Shown in pieces: positions 8,203 to 17,036 of a DNA stretch of 64,000 nt (within the stretch, counting starts at the first letter, position 1; every line of letters starts with the position of its first letter). Both the position numbers and the translations under genes were made by a program. Under the pieces are notes generated by a model that did no database searches, was not told the DNA's origin, and saw only the letters and a program-made list of their open reading frames with translations. The stretch comes from JAPHSX01 sp050298555 (GTDB taxonomy: Bacteria > Pseudomonadota > Gammaproteobacteria > Thiohalomonadales > Thiohalomonadaceae). The stretch is taken from NCBI GenBank assembly GCA_050298555.1, contig JBNKUL010000062.1, forward strand, positions 1-64,000, read 5' to 3'.

Positions 8203-11200
8203 ATGAACCACTCCAACACAAAGCAGAACAGCGTACTACGCCTGTTGCTGCCGCTCATCCTGCTGCTGCTCTCGGCCTGTAGCGAACCGATGCAGAGCGA
8301 TCAGGGTAATCTCACTGTCAGCATCGCCACGCCCTCAGTGGGTGAGGTCGCGACCCTGCCGGCTGGGGTCCTGATAAGCAGTGCCTATCCCTATCTGAGC
8401 AGCGTAACCATGCAGATCAGCGGTGAGGGCCACACTACCGCCTCCATTAACAGCGACTATAACGGCGACCGCTTCACCATGGTGGCGGGCAGTGACGCCT
8501 TCTCTATCGTTGACACCACCTTCAGCCTCAATGTGCCCAATGATGTGGAGCTCTTCTTCACCATCACCGCCTACAACCTCAACGGTTACAGGATCTACTC
8601 CGCCTCGGCGTCACTGCTACCCGCCGACCTGCAGTCGGGCAGCGCCTCGCTGCCGGTGAGTATGGCGGTGGATATCGATACCACGGTCCCGGTGCAGACG
8701 GGTGATGTGGGTTGCAGTGGTGATGATGACGGTGATGGTCTGTGTAATGACTACGAAGAGATGTTCGTGCGCCTCGACGGTGTTGCCGATGTCGACAGTG
8801 ACGGCACGCCAAACTCGCTGGACACCGATTCCGATAACGACGGTGTTACCGACGACCTGGATTGGCTGGCCCCCTCTAACGACGGCTATCCCAGCTTTAT
8901 CCATGCCAATACGGCACCGACCGCGGTCTCGCTCTCGCTGGTGACCGACAAGGGGGTAGGGGTCAGCGGCGATGCGGTGGTCGATGATGCCGATGTGGGG
9001 GACTGTCACAGTATTGGTATCGCGACACAACCGGCAAATGGTACGGCGGCCATCCTCGCCGGTGGTGTTATCGATCCGGCCAATCCCTACGCCTGCGTCT
9101 TCTACGGCGTCAGCTACACACCGAATGCCAGTTTTGTCGGTAGCGACAGCTTCACCATTACCGCGACAGACCGTGCCGGTGCGACGATAACGGGTAGCGT
9201 TAGCGTTACCGTCAACGGTGCCAATGACGTGCCGGTGGCCGATGCGCAGACGGTGACCACCGATGAGGATACCGCCCTGGCGATTACCCTGAGCGGTAGC
9301 GATACCGAAACAACCACACTTAGCTACGCCGTGGCTACCGGACCTTCCAATGGCGTGCTTACAGGGACTGCACCGAATCTGGACTATACACCCAACGCCA
9401 ACTTCAATGGCGCCGATAGCTTTACCTTCACCGTTAGCGACGGCATTGCCGTGAGTACGGAGGCGACGGTGTCGATCAACGTGACGGCGATTAACGACGT
9501 GCCGGTGGCCGATGCACAGAGTGCAACGACCAATGAAGATACCGCCGTTGCGATCATCCTTAGCGGCAGCGACGTGGATCTGAACAACCTGAGCTACACG
9601 GTGGTAACGCCTCCCGCTAACGGTGTGCTCAGTGGCACCGCCCCCAATCTGAGCTATACCCCCAACGCCAACTACAATGGCGGCGACAGCTTCACCTTCA
9701 CGGTGAACGACGGCACGGTGGACAGTGTTGCCGCCACGGTTACGCTGACGGTGAATGCGGTGAACGATGCGCCGGTGGCGGATGCCCAGTCGGTGATCAC
9801 CGATGAGGATACCGCCGTGGCGGTCACGCTTACCGGTAGTGACGTGGAGGGGAGTGGTCTGAGTTATGCGGTAACAACCAATCCAGCCAACGGCGTGCTG
9901 AGCGGCACCGCGCCCAACCTGAGCTATACCCCCAACGCCAACTACAACGGCAGCGACAGTTTTACCTTTACGGTGAATGACGGCACGGTGGGCAGCGTTG
10001 CCGCCACGGTCACGCTGACGGTAAACGCGGTGAACGACGTTCCGGTGGCGGATGCCCAGTCGGTGACCACCGATGAGGATGTTGCCGTGGCGGTTACCCT
10101 CACCGGCAGCGATGTGGAGGGGAGCGGCCTGAGCTATACGGTGGCGACCAATCCAGCCAACGGCGTGCTGAGCGGCACCGCCCCCAACCTTACCTATACC
10201 CCCAGCGCCGACTATAACGGCAGCGACAGCTTTACCTTTACGGTGAACGACGGCACGGTGGACAGCGTTGCCGCCACGGTCGCGCTGACGATTACGGCAA
10301 TAAATGATGCCCCGGTGGCGGTGGCCGATAGCGAAACGGTGAATGAGGATACCCTGCTAACGACCGCCAGCGTGCTGACCAATGATACCGACGTGGATCT
10401 TGATACCCTTTTCGTCACTACCGCCGATACCACCTCGGCCAATGGCGGGACGGTGGTGGACAACGGTGACGGTACCTTCGATTACACCCCGGCGACCAAT
10501 TTCAACGGCAGTGACAGTTTCAGTTACACGGTGAGCGACGGCACCCTTACCGATATTGGCACGGTCACCATTACGGTCAATGCGGTGAACGATGCACCGG
10601 TGGCTGCGGCTGACACGGCCGTCACGGTGAATTACGTCGGCATGATTATTGACCTGTTGGCGAATGATACCGACGTGGACGGCGATACACTGAGTATCAA
10701 TACCGTCGATAGTGTGGGAAGTAATGGCGGCTATGTTACCGATATCGGCAGTGGCCGGGTGTTTTACGAACCGCTAAACAATCTAAGCGGAAGCGATTCG
10801 TTTAACTACACCATCGTGGATGGCAATGGTGGTGGGGTGGCAGGCTCGGTCAGTATCACGCTCAACACCGACAGTGATTACGACGGTCTTTCCGATGCGG
10901 ACGAGGCGGGGCTGGGTACGAATCCAGCTCTGGCCGATCACGACGGTGATGGCTTCGTCGATGGTCACGAGGTGGCGGCAGGCTCTGACCCGCTAAGCAA
11001 TGCCTCGACCCCCGCGGGCACGGTGATCAGTTCGGCGGACGGCAGCAACGTCATCAGTGGTGATGTGGTTTGGGATCTGGCAGGCTCTCCCTACTGGGTG
11101 CGGGAGAATGTCTCGGTGGTCTCCGGTGGCAATCTGATTATCGAGCCCTTCGTCGCCGTCAAATACGCGGTCGGCACCACGACCCAATTTGTCTACCCCG

Positions 11201-12894
11201 GCGGAACGATGCGCGTCTTCGGCGCGCCGGGCAGTGCCAGCTACGTGACCTTTACCTCGGAGCGCGATGATACCGTTCAGGGGGATACCAATGGTGACGG
11301 TCCCTCCACGCTGCCCGCCAGTGGTGACTGGGCCCGTGTTGAGTTTGCTGGCGGGGATGGTGAGATCAACTACAGCAACATGCGCTATGGCAATACCACG
11401 CTCTGGATCCGGGATAGCTCCCCCGATGTGCTGGTGCTTAATGCCAATAACTGTGGTGCCTACTGCGTCTATATCTCTTCATCGGATGCCGGTATTACCA
11501 CGGCCCCCACTCTATCCAGCCTGTTTTTAGAGACCCCCGCTACCGGGGCGCAGCATGCCATCTCTATTGTGAATAACACGGGTGTGAATACCTTGACCCC
11601 GCTGATTTCCGGCTTTAACACCATCGACCTGCTCGATACGCTCGATATTGGCATCTATGTGACTGGGGTGGGTGCTATCCCCATCGTCGATAGTACTGGC
11701 GGCTCCAATCCAATCGAGATCACCGGGGGCGGCTACGGCATCTCCGTAAACAACGGTGCGGCCGGTACCTTCCGTGGGGTGGAGATTACACAGGCGGCAA
11801 CAAGTGGTGTGAGGTTTAACACGACCGGAGCACCAGCGTTAGAGAACAGTGTGCTCTATCTGAACGGCAACCTCACGAGTAATGGCGGCGGGGTTGAGGT
11901 CACGGATGCAGCCACGGGTACGGCTATCGACAATAATGTAATTCGTGCCAACCTTGCCCTGGCCGGAGGGGGGATCTACCAGGCAAGCGTCAACGAATTC
12001 CCCATTCGCAATAATTTGATCATCGATAATGTGGCGTATCTCGATGCGGCAAGTGCCGGTGGCGGAATTATGCTTGCCAGCGGCAGTGTCACGGCGCTGC
12101 AACACAATACGCTGAGCGGAAATTATACCGAGGCAAATATGGGGGGCGGCCTCTATGTTGGCGACAGTGCGACCGTGACAATGAGCGATAACATCCTCTG
12201 GGGCAATTTTGATATGTGCGATGGTGCCTGCACCGGTGATGTCGTGGTGGGCACTTTAGTCACCGTTAACTCAAGCTATAACCTGGTTGGTGATAGCGGT
12301 ACCTATACCTTCACCGGAACGGGCGATATTTATTCCGACCCCCTGTTCGTACGCAACTGGTATCTGGACAATGTTTTTGCCACATCGCCGGCCATCGACC
12401 CTGTCGGTACCGCCACCACCTTGCCGAGTTACCTCTCGGCACTGACCACGCCAACCACGGTAGTGGACGGTACCGTCGACGCCTCTGGCGGCGACACGGT
12501 GGATATGGGTTTCCATCACACCGCTGCGGCGCCGCTGGTGGATGAGGCACAATCGAGCGTCACCTCCGGAACCATCACCGGGAGCCCTCAAACCGCCAAT
12601 ATTATGGTGATCCCCATGGACTCTGCTGGCCAGTGGTTGGGGGCAGGCCTGAATGTGTCGGTAGCCTTTACGGCAAACCAGGGGTCGTCTTTAACGGGAG
12701 GGGTGGTGTGCGACCTGTATACGGGTTTTGGACTGAATGGCAGTGCCTGTCCGCTGAGGGATAATGGCGATGGTACCTACGAAATCACCTACGACAACTC
12801 GACTACGTGGTGTACCTCTGCATGTACTGATACGTTACAAATTACGGTTAATGGAACGGCGTTTACCACCAAAACCATTACCTACAGTTGGTAG
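8203..12894 (+). CDS. giant cadherin-like / beta-helix lipoprotein
   Basis: A 1,563-residue predicted surface or periplasmic lipoprotein with lipobox LLSAC (cysteine 26). In order: an N-terminal beta domain to about 165; an acidic calcium-loop segment of thrombospondin type-3 style (about 170-225: DDDGDG, DVDSDGTPNS, DTDSDNDGVTDD); one divergent and about six regular cadherin-like repeats with NEDT/DEDTA and GSDSFTFTV signatures (about 235-885); a second calcium-loop segment (DSDYDGLSDADE, DHDGDGFVDGHE, about 890-925); a parallel beta-helix region with nested N-N-x-I-x-x-N motifs (about 1100-1430); and a C-terminal Ig-like domain. ATG 8203 was preferred over GTG 8188 because GGAGG sits at 8193-8197. 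Likely an adhesin or matrix protein, possibly the client of the upstream barrel protein. Confidence 0.75.
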   Translation: MNHSNTKQNSVLRLLLPLILLLLSACSEPMQSDQGNLTVSIATPSVGEVATLPAGVLISSAYPYLSSVTMQISGEGHTTASINSDYNGDRFTMVAGSDAFSIVDTTFSLNVPNDVELFFTITAYNLNGYRIYSASASLLPADLQSGSASLPVSMAVDIDTTVPVQTGDVGCSGDDDGDGLCNDYEEMFVRLDGVADVDSDGTPNSLDTDSDNDGVTDDLDWLAPSNDGYPSFIHANTAPTAVSLSLVTDKGVGVSGDAVVDDADVGDCHSIGIATQPANGTAAILAGGVIDPANPYACVFYGVSYTPNASFVGSDSFTITATDRAGATITGSVSVTVNGANDVPVADAQTVTTDEDTALAITLSGSDTETTTLSYAVATGPSNGVLTGTAPNLDYTPNANFNGADSFTFTVSDGIAVSTEATVSINVTAINDVPVADAQSATTNEDTAVAIILSGSDVDLNNLSYTVVTPPANGVLSGTAPNLSYTPNANYNGGDSFTFTVNDGTVDSVAATVTLTVNAVNDAPVADAQSVITDEDTAVAVTLTGSDVEGSGLSYAVTTNPANGVLSGTAPNLSYTPNANYNGSDSFTFTVNDGTVGSVAATVTLTVNAVNDVPVADAQSVTTDEDVAVAVTLTGSDVEGSGLSYTVATNPANGVLSGTAPNLTYTPSADYNGSDSFTFTVNDGTVDSVAATVALTITAINDAPVAVADSETVNEDTLLTTASVLTNDTDVDLDTLFVTTADTTSANGGTVVDNGDGTFDYTPATNFNGSDSFSYTVSDGTLTDIGTVTITVNAVNDAPVAAADTAVTVNYVGMIIDLLANDTDVDGDTLSINTVDSVGSNGGYVTDIGSGRVFYEPLNNLSGSDSFNYTIVDGNGGGVAGSVSITLNTDSDYDGLSDADEAGLGTNPALADHDGDGFVDGHEVAAGSDPLSNASTPAGTVISSADGSNVISGDVVWDLAGSPYWVRENVSVVSGGNLIIEPFVAVKYAVGTTTQFVYPGGTMRVFGAPGSASYVTFTSERDDTVQGDTNGDGPSTLPASGDWARVEFAGGDGEINYSNMRYGNTTLWIRDSSPDVLVLNANNCGAYCVYISSSDAGITTAPTLSSLFLETPATGAQHAISIVNNTGVNTLTPLISGFNTIDLLDTLDIGIYVTGVGAIPIVDSTGGSNPIEITGGGYGISVNNGAAGTFRGVEITQAATSGVRFNTTGAPALENSVLYLNGNLTSNGGGVEVTDAATGTAIDNNVIRANLALAGGGIYQASVNEFPIRNNLIIDNVAYLDAASAGGGIMLASGSVTALQHNTLSGNYTEANMGGGLYVGDSATVTMSDNILWGNFDMCDGACTGDVVVGTLVTVNSSYNLVGDSGTYTFTGTGDIYSDPLFVRNWYLDNVFATSPAIDPVGTATTLPSYLSALTTPTTVVDGTVDASGGDTVDMGFHHTAAAPLVDEAQSSVTSGTITGSPQTANIMVIPMDSAGQWLGAGLNVSVAFTANQGSSLTGGVVCDLYTGFGLNGSACPLRDNGDGTYEITYDNSTTWCTSACTDTLQITVNGTAFTTKTITYSW
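9223..10587 (+). repeat. tandem 270-bp coding repeats (cadherin-like units)
   Basis: Inside the giant lipoprotein gene, units begin with N-D-V/A-P-V-A at 9223, 9493, 9763, 10033 and 10303, spaced exactly 270 bases; a fifth, 285-base unit runs to 10587. Units 2 to 4 share long near-identical stretches (around GTGCTGAGCGGCACCGC and GACAGCTTTACCTTT), so copy number could change by recombination. Confidence 0.85.
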
Positions 12895-12970
12895 AGGCAT
12901 GGGCGGTTGCAAGAGTGTCTGTGGTTGGCCGAAACTGGTGGTCCCGCTGCAGGGAGTTGACCGTTAACGC

Positions 12971-15226
12971 ATGACCACCGCATCACAGAATATAAAAACA
13001 CCGCCATCACCCAGGCGCATCACCTACACCAGTCTGCTGCTCAGCCTGTCGCTGTTCCTGCTGGTTTGCATGGTCTACCTGTTTCGCCCCCAGGTACTGG
13101 ACGATATTGAGGGACGCCTGCTCGATGCCCGCTTCAAGCTGCGCGGCCCGGTGGCCACTTCCGGTATGGTCACCCTGGTCACCGTCGACGAGAAGAGCAT
13201 CGAACAACTGGGGCGCTGGCCCTGGTCACGCGATACCCTGGCGGAGTTGATCACTCGCATTAGCGATATGGGTGCCGGGGCGATAGGGCTCGACATCGTC
13301 TTCTCCGAGCCGCAGCACTCTCCCCTGGAACAGGCACTGGAACGCAATCCCGAACTGACTCCCGCCGAGCGTGCCCGGCTGCGCCAACTGTTAGGTGGTG
13401 TGGCGCCTGACCAGGTGCTGGCGGAGGCGATCACAAATAGTGGCAGGGTGGTGGGCGGCCAGTTCTTCTACCGCTCCAAGGAGACGGCGAAAGATCTTGA
13501 AGCGCTCCCCCCTGAGATTGAGATGGAGTTGCTGGGCCGCTCCGGTGTCGATGCGTTGCGCAGTAAAGTGGATGAGTTTCCGGCGCACGATGCCTATGCG
13601 GTGCGGATGAATATCCCGCCCTTGGCTCGCGCCACCAATGGTGCCGGTTTCTTTAATTTTCTTCCCGGGCGTGACGGGGTAATCCGCAATGCCAACCTGT
13701 TGCTTCGCTACAAGGGCGAGTTCTACCCCTCGTTGGCGCTAAAGACCCTCGCCTTCTATCTGGAGCGGGCGGCCATCGTGGTACACGCCGAGGAGTATGG
13801 TATCGACCGTCTCACCCTGGGAGGGATGGCGATCCCCACCGACGAGGTGGGCGGCTTTATGCTCAACTATCGTGGTCCCGCCGGCACCATTCCGAGCTAC
13901 TCCGCGGTGGACGTGTTGAACGGCAATCTGCCGCCGGACGCCCTGGCAGGGCAGATGGTATTGCTGGGGGTGACGGCGATTGGTGTCTACGATGCACACA
14001 CTACCCCCTACGGTCCCTCTTTCCCGGGGCTGGAAATCCAGGCCAACGTGGCGGAGAACATCATTCACGGCGACTATATCCATCACACGGCGATGGAGGT
14101 GCTGACCGACCTGCTGGTGCTCCTCCTCATCCTGATGTCGCTGGCACTGCTGCTGCCCCGCATCGGTGGCATCCTGCCGCGTTTCATTGTCTCTGCCGTG
14201 CTGCTGGCCGCGTATGCCGGGCTCAACCTCTACTGGTTCGAGACACAGCAACTCTGGCTCAATCTCACCTACCCGCTGCTCGCCTGGCTGCTCGGTTACA
14301 TCGCTCTTAACGTCTACCTCACCTTCGTCGTTGAGAGCCGCTACTCTACCGTGCATACCGCCTTCCAGTACTACCTGCAGCCGGACCTGGTGAACGAGTT
14401 AACCGAGAGGCCGGAGCTGCTGCAGTTCGGTGGCGAGCAGAAACGCCTTACCATCCTCTTCTCCGATATCCGCAACTTCACCAACCTCTCCGAGGGGCTC
14501 ACCCCGGAGCAGCTGGCGAAGTTCATCCACTGCTACATGGACCCGATGACCGAGCAGGTGCTCAACCATCGCGGTACCCTGGATAAATATATCGGCGATG
14601 CGGTGATGGCGATCTTCGGCGCCCCCATCCCCGTCGAGGCCCACGCCGAGGACGCCTGTAACGCGGCCCTCGACAGCATCGCCGAGCTCGATCATATCGT
14701 CGAATGCTGCCCCGACCTGTCGCACATCTTTCCCATCCGCATCGGCGTCGGCATCCACACTGGCGAGGTGGTGGTGGGCAACCTCGGCTCCAGCTTCCAC
14801 TTCACCTACACGGTACTGGGTGACAACGTGAACCTCGCCTCACGCCTGGAGGGGCTGACCAAGGTCTACGGCGTCGCTATCCTGGTGAGCGAGGAGACGC
14901 GCGGCGAGGTGGGCGAGAAGTTCCTGTTCCGCGAACTGGATCGGGTGCGGGTCAAAGGCAAGAAGGTGCCGATACGCATCTACGAACTGGTTGGACGCAG
15001 CGAAGAGATCGATGACGAGACGCACGCCAGCGTGAAGCTTTGGCAGGAGAGCCTGGAGCTGTTCCACAAACAGCAGTGGGTCGCCGCCCGGGAGGGGTTT
15101 GAGGCGATGCTGCATGAGAAGGGGGTGGATAAATCGTGCTCCCTCTATGTGGAACGCTGTGAGCACTATGAGAAGGAGCCGCCGCCGCAGGATTGGGACG
15201 GGGTCACCACCTTTACCACGAAATAG
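12971..15226 (+). CDS. CHASE2-domain adenylate cyclase
   Basis: A 751-residue membrane signalling enzyme. A membrane segment (about 20-40) precedes a periplasmic CHASE2 sensor domain (about 45-360, with VTLVTVDEKSIEQLGRWPW and GAIGLDIVFSE). Three closely spaced membrane helices follow (about 377-455), then a class III cyclase domain (about 488-665). Catalytic residues are intact: metal-binding D499 (LFSDIRNFT) and D543 (YIGDAVMAIFG), and N621 and R625 in GDNVNLASR. The lysine in LDKYIGD suggests ATP rather than GTP. A short helical tail of about 80 residues ends the protein. It starts 76 bases after the giant lipoprotein gene and may read the state of the cell surface; the stimulus is unknown. 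Confidence 0.9.
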   Translation: MTTASQNIKTPPSPRRITYTSLLLSLSLFLLVCMVYLFRPQVLDDIEGRLLDARFKLRGPVATSGMVTLVTVDEKSIEQLGRWPWSRDTLAELITRISDMGAGAIGLDIVFSEPQHSPLEQALERNPELTPAERARLRQLLGGVAPDQVLAEAITNSGRVVGGQFFYRSKETAKDLEALPPEIEMELLGRSGVDALRSKVDEFPAHDAYAVRMNIPPLARATNGAGFFNFLPGRDGVIRNANLLLRYKGEFYPSLALKTLAFYLERAAIVVHAEEYGIDRLTLGGMAIPTDEVGGFMLNYRGPAGTIPSYSAVDVLNGNLPPDALAGQMVLLGVTAIGVYDAHTTPYGPSFPGLEIQANVAENIIHGDYIHHTAMEVLTDLLVLLLILMSLALLLPRIGGILPRFIVSAVLLAAYAGLNLYWFETQQLWLNLTYPLLAWLLGYIALNVYLTFVVESRYSTVHTAFQYYLQPDLVNELTERPELLQFGGEQKRLTILFSDIRNFTNLSEGLTPEQLAKFIHCYMDPMTEQVLNHRGTLDKYIGDAVMAIFGAPIPVEAHAEDACNAALDSIAELDHIVECCPDLSHIFPIRIGVGIHTGEVVVGNLGSSFHFTYTVLGDNVNLASRLEGLTKVYGVAILVSEETRGEVGEKFLFRELDRVRVKGKKVPIRIYELVGRSEEIDDETHASVKLWQESLELFHKQQWVAAREGFEAMLHEKGVDKSCSLYVERCEHYEKEPPPQDWDGVTTFTTK

Positions 15227-15229
15227 GAT

Positions 15230-15283
15230 GTTCGGCCCGGGGGCGGGCCTCCTACGGGTAGGAGCGGCGCCCTCGCCGCGAAC
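15230..15283. repeat. second REP-type palindrome pair
   Basis: Unit 15230-15255 is the reverse complement of the GTAGGAGGCCCGCC unit, and unit 15258-15283 is the GTAGGAGCGGCGCC unit in forward orientation, with two bases between them. The first differs slightly from its copy near the window start (167-191); the second matches its copy (204-229) exactly. The pair lies between the convergent cyclase and dctM genes and directly abuts the dctM stop codon. Confidence 0.8.
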
Positions 15284-16561
15284 TTATCTCCCCGGCAACC
15301 AGAGGGAGAGGGACGGCCAGTAGGTGATAATCAGCACGCAGCCCAGCAGCAGGAAGAAGAAGGGCAGGGTTGAGCGGTAGAGCTGCGCCACCGGACGGTT
15401 GAAGCGGAAGCTGGCGATGAAGAGGTTCATTCCCACCGGCGGGGTAAAGTAGCCGATCTGCATATTGGCGAGGAAGATGATCCCCAGGTGCACCGGGTCG
15501 ATGCCGTAGCCCACCGCCACCGGCAGCAGCAGCGGTACCATCAGCACCAGCGCCGAGAAGATATCGAGCATCGTCCCCAGAATCAGCAGGAAGATGTTGA
15601 GCAGGATGAGGAAGGTGTACCTGTCGGAGATATTGGCGCTGATGAAATCGAACAGTCGCGTCGGGATCTGGGCATCGATCATGTAGTTGGTGGAGGCGAG
15701 TGAGACGCCGAGGATCACCAGTATCGCCCCCACCATCACCATCGACTCGCGCACCACCTGCGGTAGTCTGCCCAGTGTGATCTCCCGGTAGATCAGCACC
15801 TCGACGATGAGCACATAGATCACCGTCACCGCCGCCGCCTCGGAGACGGCGAAGTAGCCGCTGTAGATGCCGCCGAGCACGATCAGCGGTAGCGGCAGCT
15901 CCCACTTGGCCTCCCACAGTGCCGCTTTTGTCTCGTTCCAGTCGAAGGGCTGGGTCTGCTGCACCCGGTTGGTCCAGATGCTCCAGCTGGAGAGGATCAC
16001 CAGCATTAGCAGCCCCGGCAGGATACCGGCGAGAAATAGCTCGTCGATACTGAGCGGCCGGCCCACCCCCAGCTGCTGCACGATGATGCCGTAGAGGATT
16101 AGCGGCAGTGAGGGGGCGAACAGGAGGCCCAGGCTGCCCGAGGTGGTGATGAGGCCGAGGGAGAAGTTCTCCCGGTAGCCCGCCTTCATCAGGGCCGGGT
16201 AGAGCAGGGCACCGAGGGCGACGATGGTCACCCCGGAGGCGCCGGTAAAGGCGGTAAAGAGGGCGCAGGCGGCCAGTGAGACGATGGCCAGGCCGCCGTG
16301 CATCCACCCCAGCAGCGCCTGGGTGACGCGTACCAGCCGCGTTGGCGCCTTGCTCTCGCTCAGCAGGTAACCGGCGAAGGTGAAGAGGGGAATGGCGAGC
16401 AGGATCGGCATCTCTGCCAGGCGGTAGAACTCGATCGCCATGATCGAGAGGTCCAGCTCCTCCTGATAGAAACCGATCATCGCGCTGGCGGCGATCACCG
16501 CGAACAGCGGCGCGCCGAGCAGGGCGATGGCGATGAGCAGCAGCGAGATGGCGATGGTCAT
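15284..16561 (-). CDS. dctM: TRAP transporter large permease DctM
   Basis: The 425-residue protein is very hydrophobic with about 12 membrane helices and matches the DctM family. Typical segments are the start (MTIAISLLL), LLAIPLFTFAGYLLSES, FTGASGVTIVALGALLYP and FLANMQIGYFTPPVGMNLF. DctM carries the Na+-coupled translocation path of TRAP transporters in the inner membrane. Its ATG overlaps the dctQ stop by 4 bases (ATGA), so the two are translated together. The order on the minus strand is tatT-dctP-dctQ-dctM. Confidence 0.93.
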   Translation of the reverse strand: MTIAISLLLIAIALLGAPLFAVIAASAMIGFYQEELDLSIMAIEFYRLAEMPILLAIPLFTFAGYLLSESKAPTRLVRVTQALLGWMHGGLAIVSLAACALFTAFTGASGVTIVALGALLYPALMKAGYRENFSLGLITTSGSLGLLFAPSLPLILYGIIVQQLGVGRPLSIDELFLAGILPGLLMLVILSSWSIWTNRVQQTQPFDWNETKAALWEAKWELPLPLIVLGGIYSGYFAVSEAAAVTVIYVLIVEVLIYREITLGRLPQVVRESMVMVGAILVILGVSLASTNYMIDAQIPTRLFDFISANISDRYTFLILLNIFLLILGTMLDIFSALVLMVPLLLPVAVGYGIDPVHLGIIFLANMQIGYFTPPVGMNLFIASFRFNRPVAQLYRSTLPFFFLLLGCVLIITYWPSLSLWLPGR

Positions 16562-17031
16562 GCCGTCTCCTCGCGTCTGCCCGGAAGCATCAACAGGAGA
16601 AAGCGCAGTGTCATCACGGTGAAGCCGAAGGGGAGGATGGCCTCGGCCGCCCAGGCGGGAAAGTTACTGACCAGGGTGGTGCCGTCCTGCCACTCGAAGT
16701 AGACGAAGCGGCCGCTGTGCCAGGCAAGCAGGCCGCACACCACGGCGCTGAAGAGCTCATTAAGCCGAGCGGTGTAGTGGCGCCAGGCGGGGGGGAGGTA
16801 GCGCGAGAGCAGGTCGATGCGAATGTGTTTGTCCTGCTGGGTGGCGATCATCGCCCCCATCATGCCCACCCACAGCACCAGTACCCGCAGTACCGGGTCG
16901 CTCCAGCTGATACCGCTGTCGAACAGGTTGCGCAGCACGATCTGGCTGCCCGCCAGGACGATCATCGCCCCCAGCAGCAGCACCAGCAGGGCGTCCTCAA
17001 TGCGCCGGACTGTGGCGAGCAGGCGCGGCAT
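16558..17031 (-). CDS. dctQ: TRAP transporter small permease DctQ
   Basis: A 157-residue protein with four predicted membrane helices, the normal size and shape of DctQ. The first two helices (LLVLLLGAMIVLAGSQIVLR and VLRVLVLWVGMMGAMIATQQ) and the following DKHIRIDLLSRYLP are family-typical. DctQ pairs with DctM in the inner membrane. Five bases separate it from dctP upstream and it overlaps dctM downstream. Confidence 0.9.
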   Translation of the reverse strand: MPRLLATVRRIEDALLVLLLGAMIVLAGSQIVLRNLFDSGISWSDPVLRVLVLWVGMMGAMIATQQDKHIRIDLLSRYLPPAWRHYTARLNELFSAVVCGLLAWHSGRFVYFEWQDGTTLVSNFPAWAAEAILPFGFTVMTLRFLLLMLPGRREETA

Positions 17032-17036
17032 CTTGC

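Noticed and set aside
9223..10587. CRISPR-like array
   Set aside because: The repeats are 270-bp coding units in one long reading frame, with no short repeat-spacer pattern and no cas genes.
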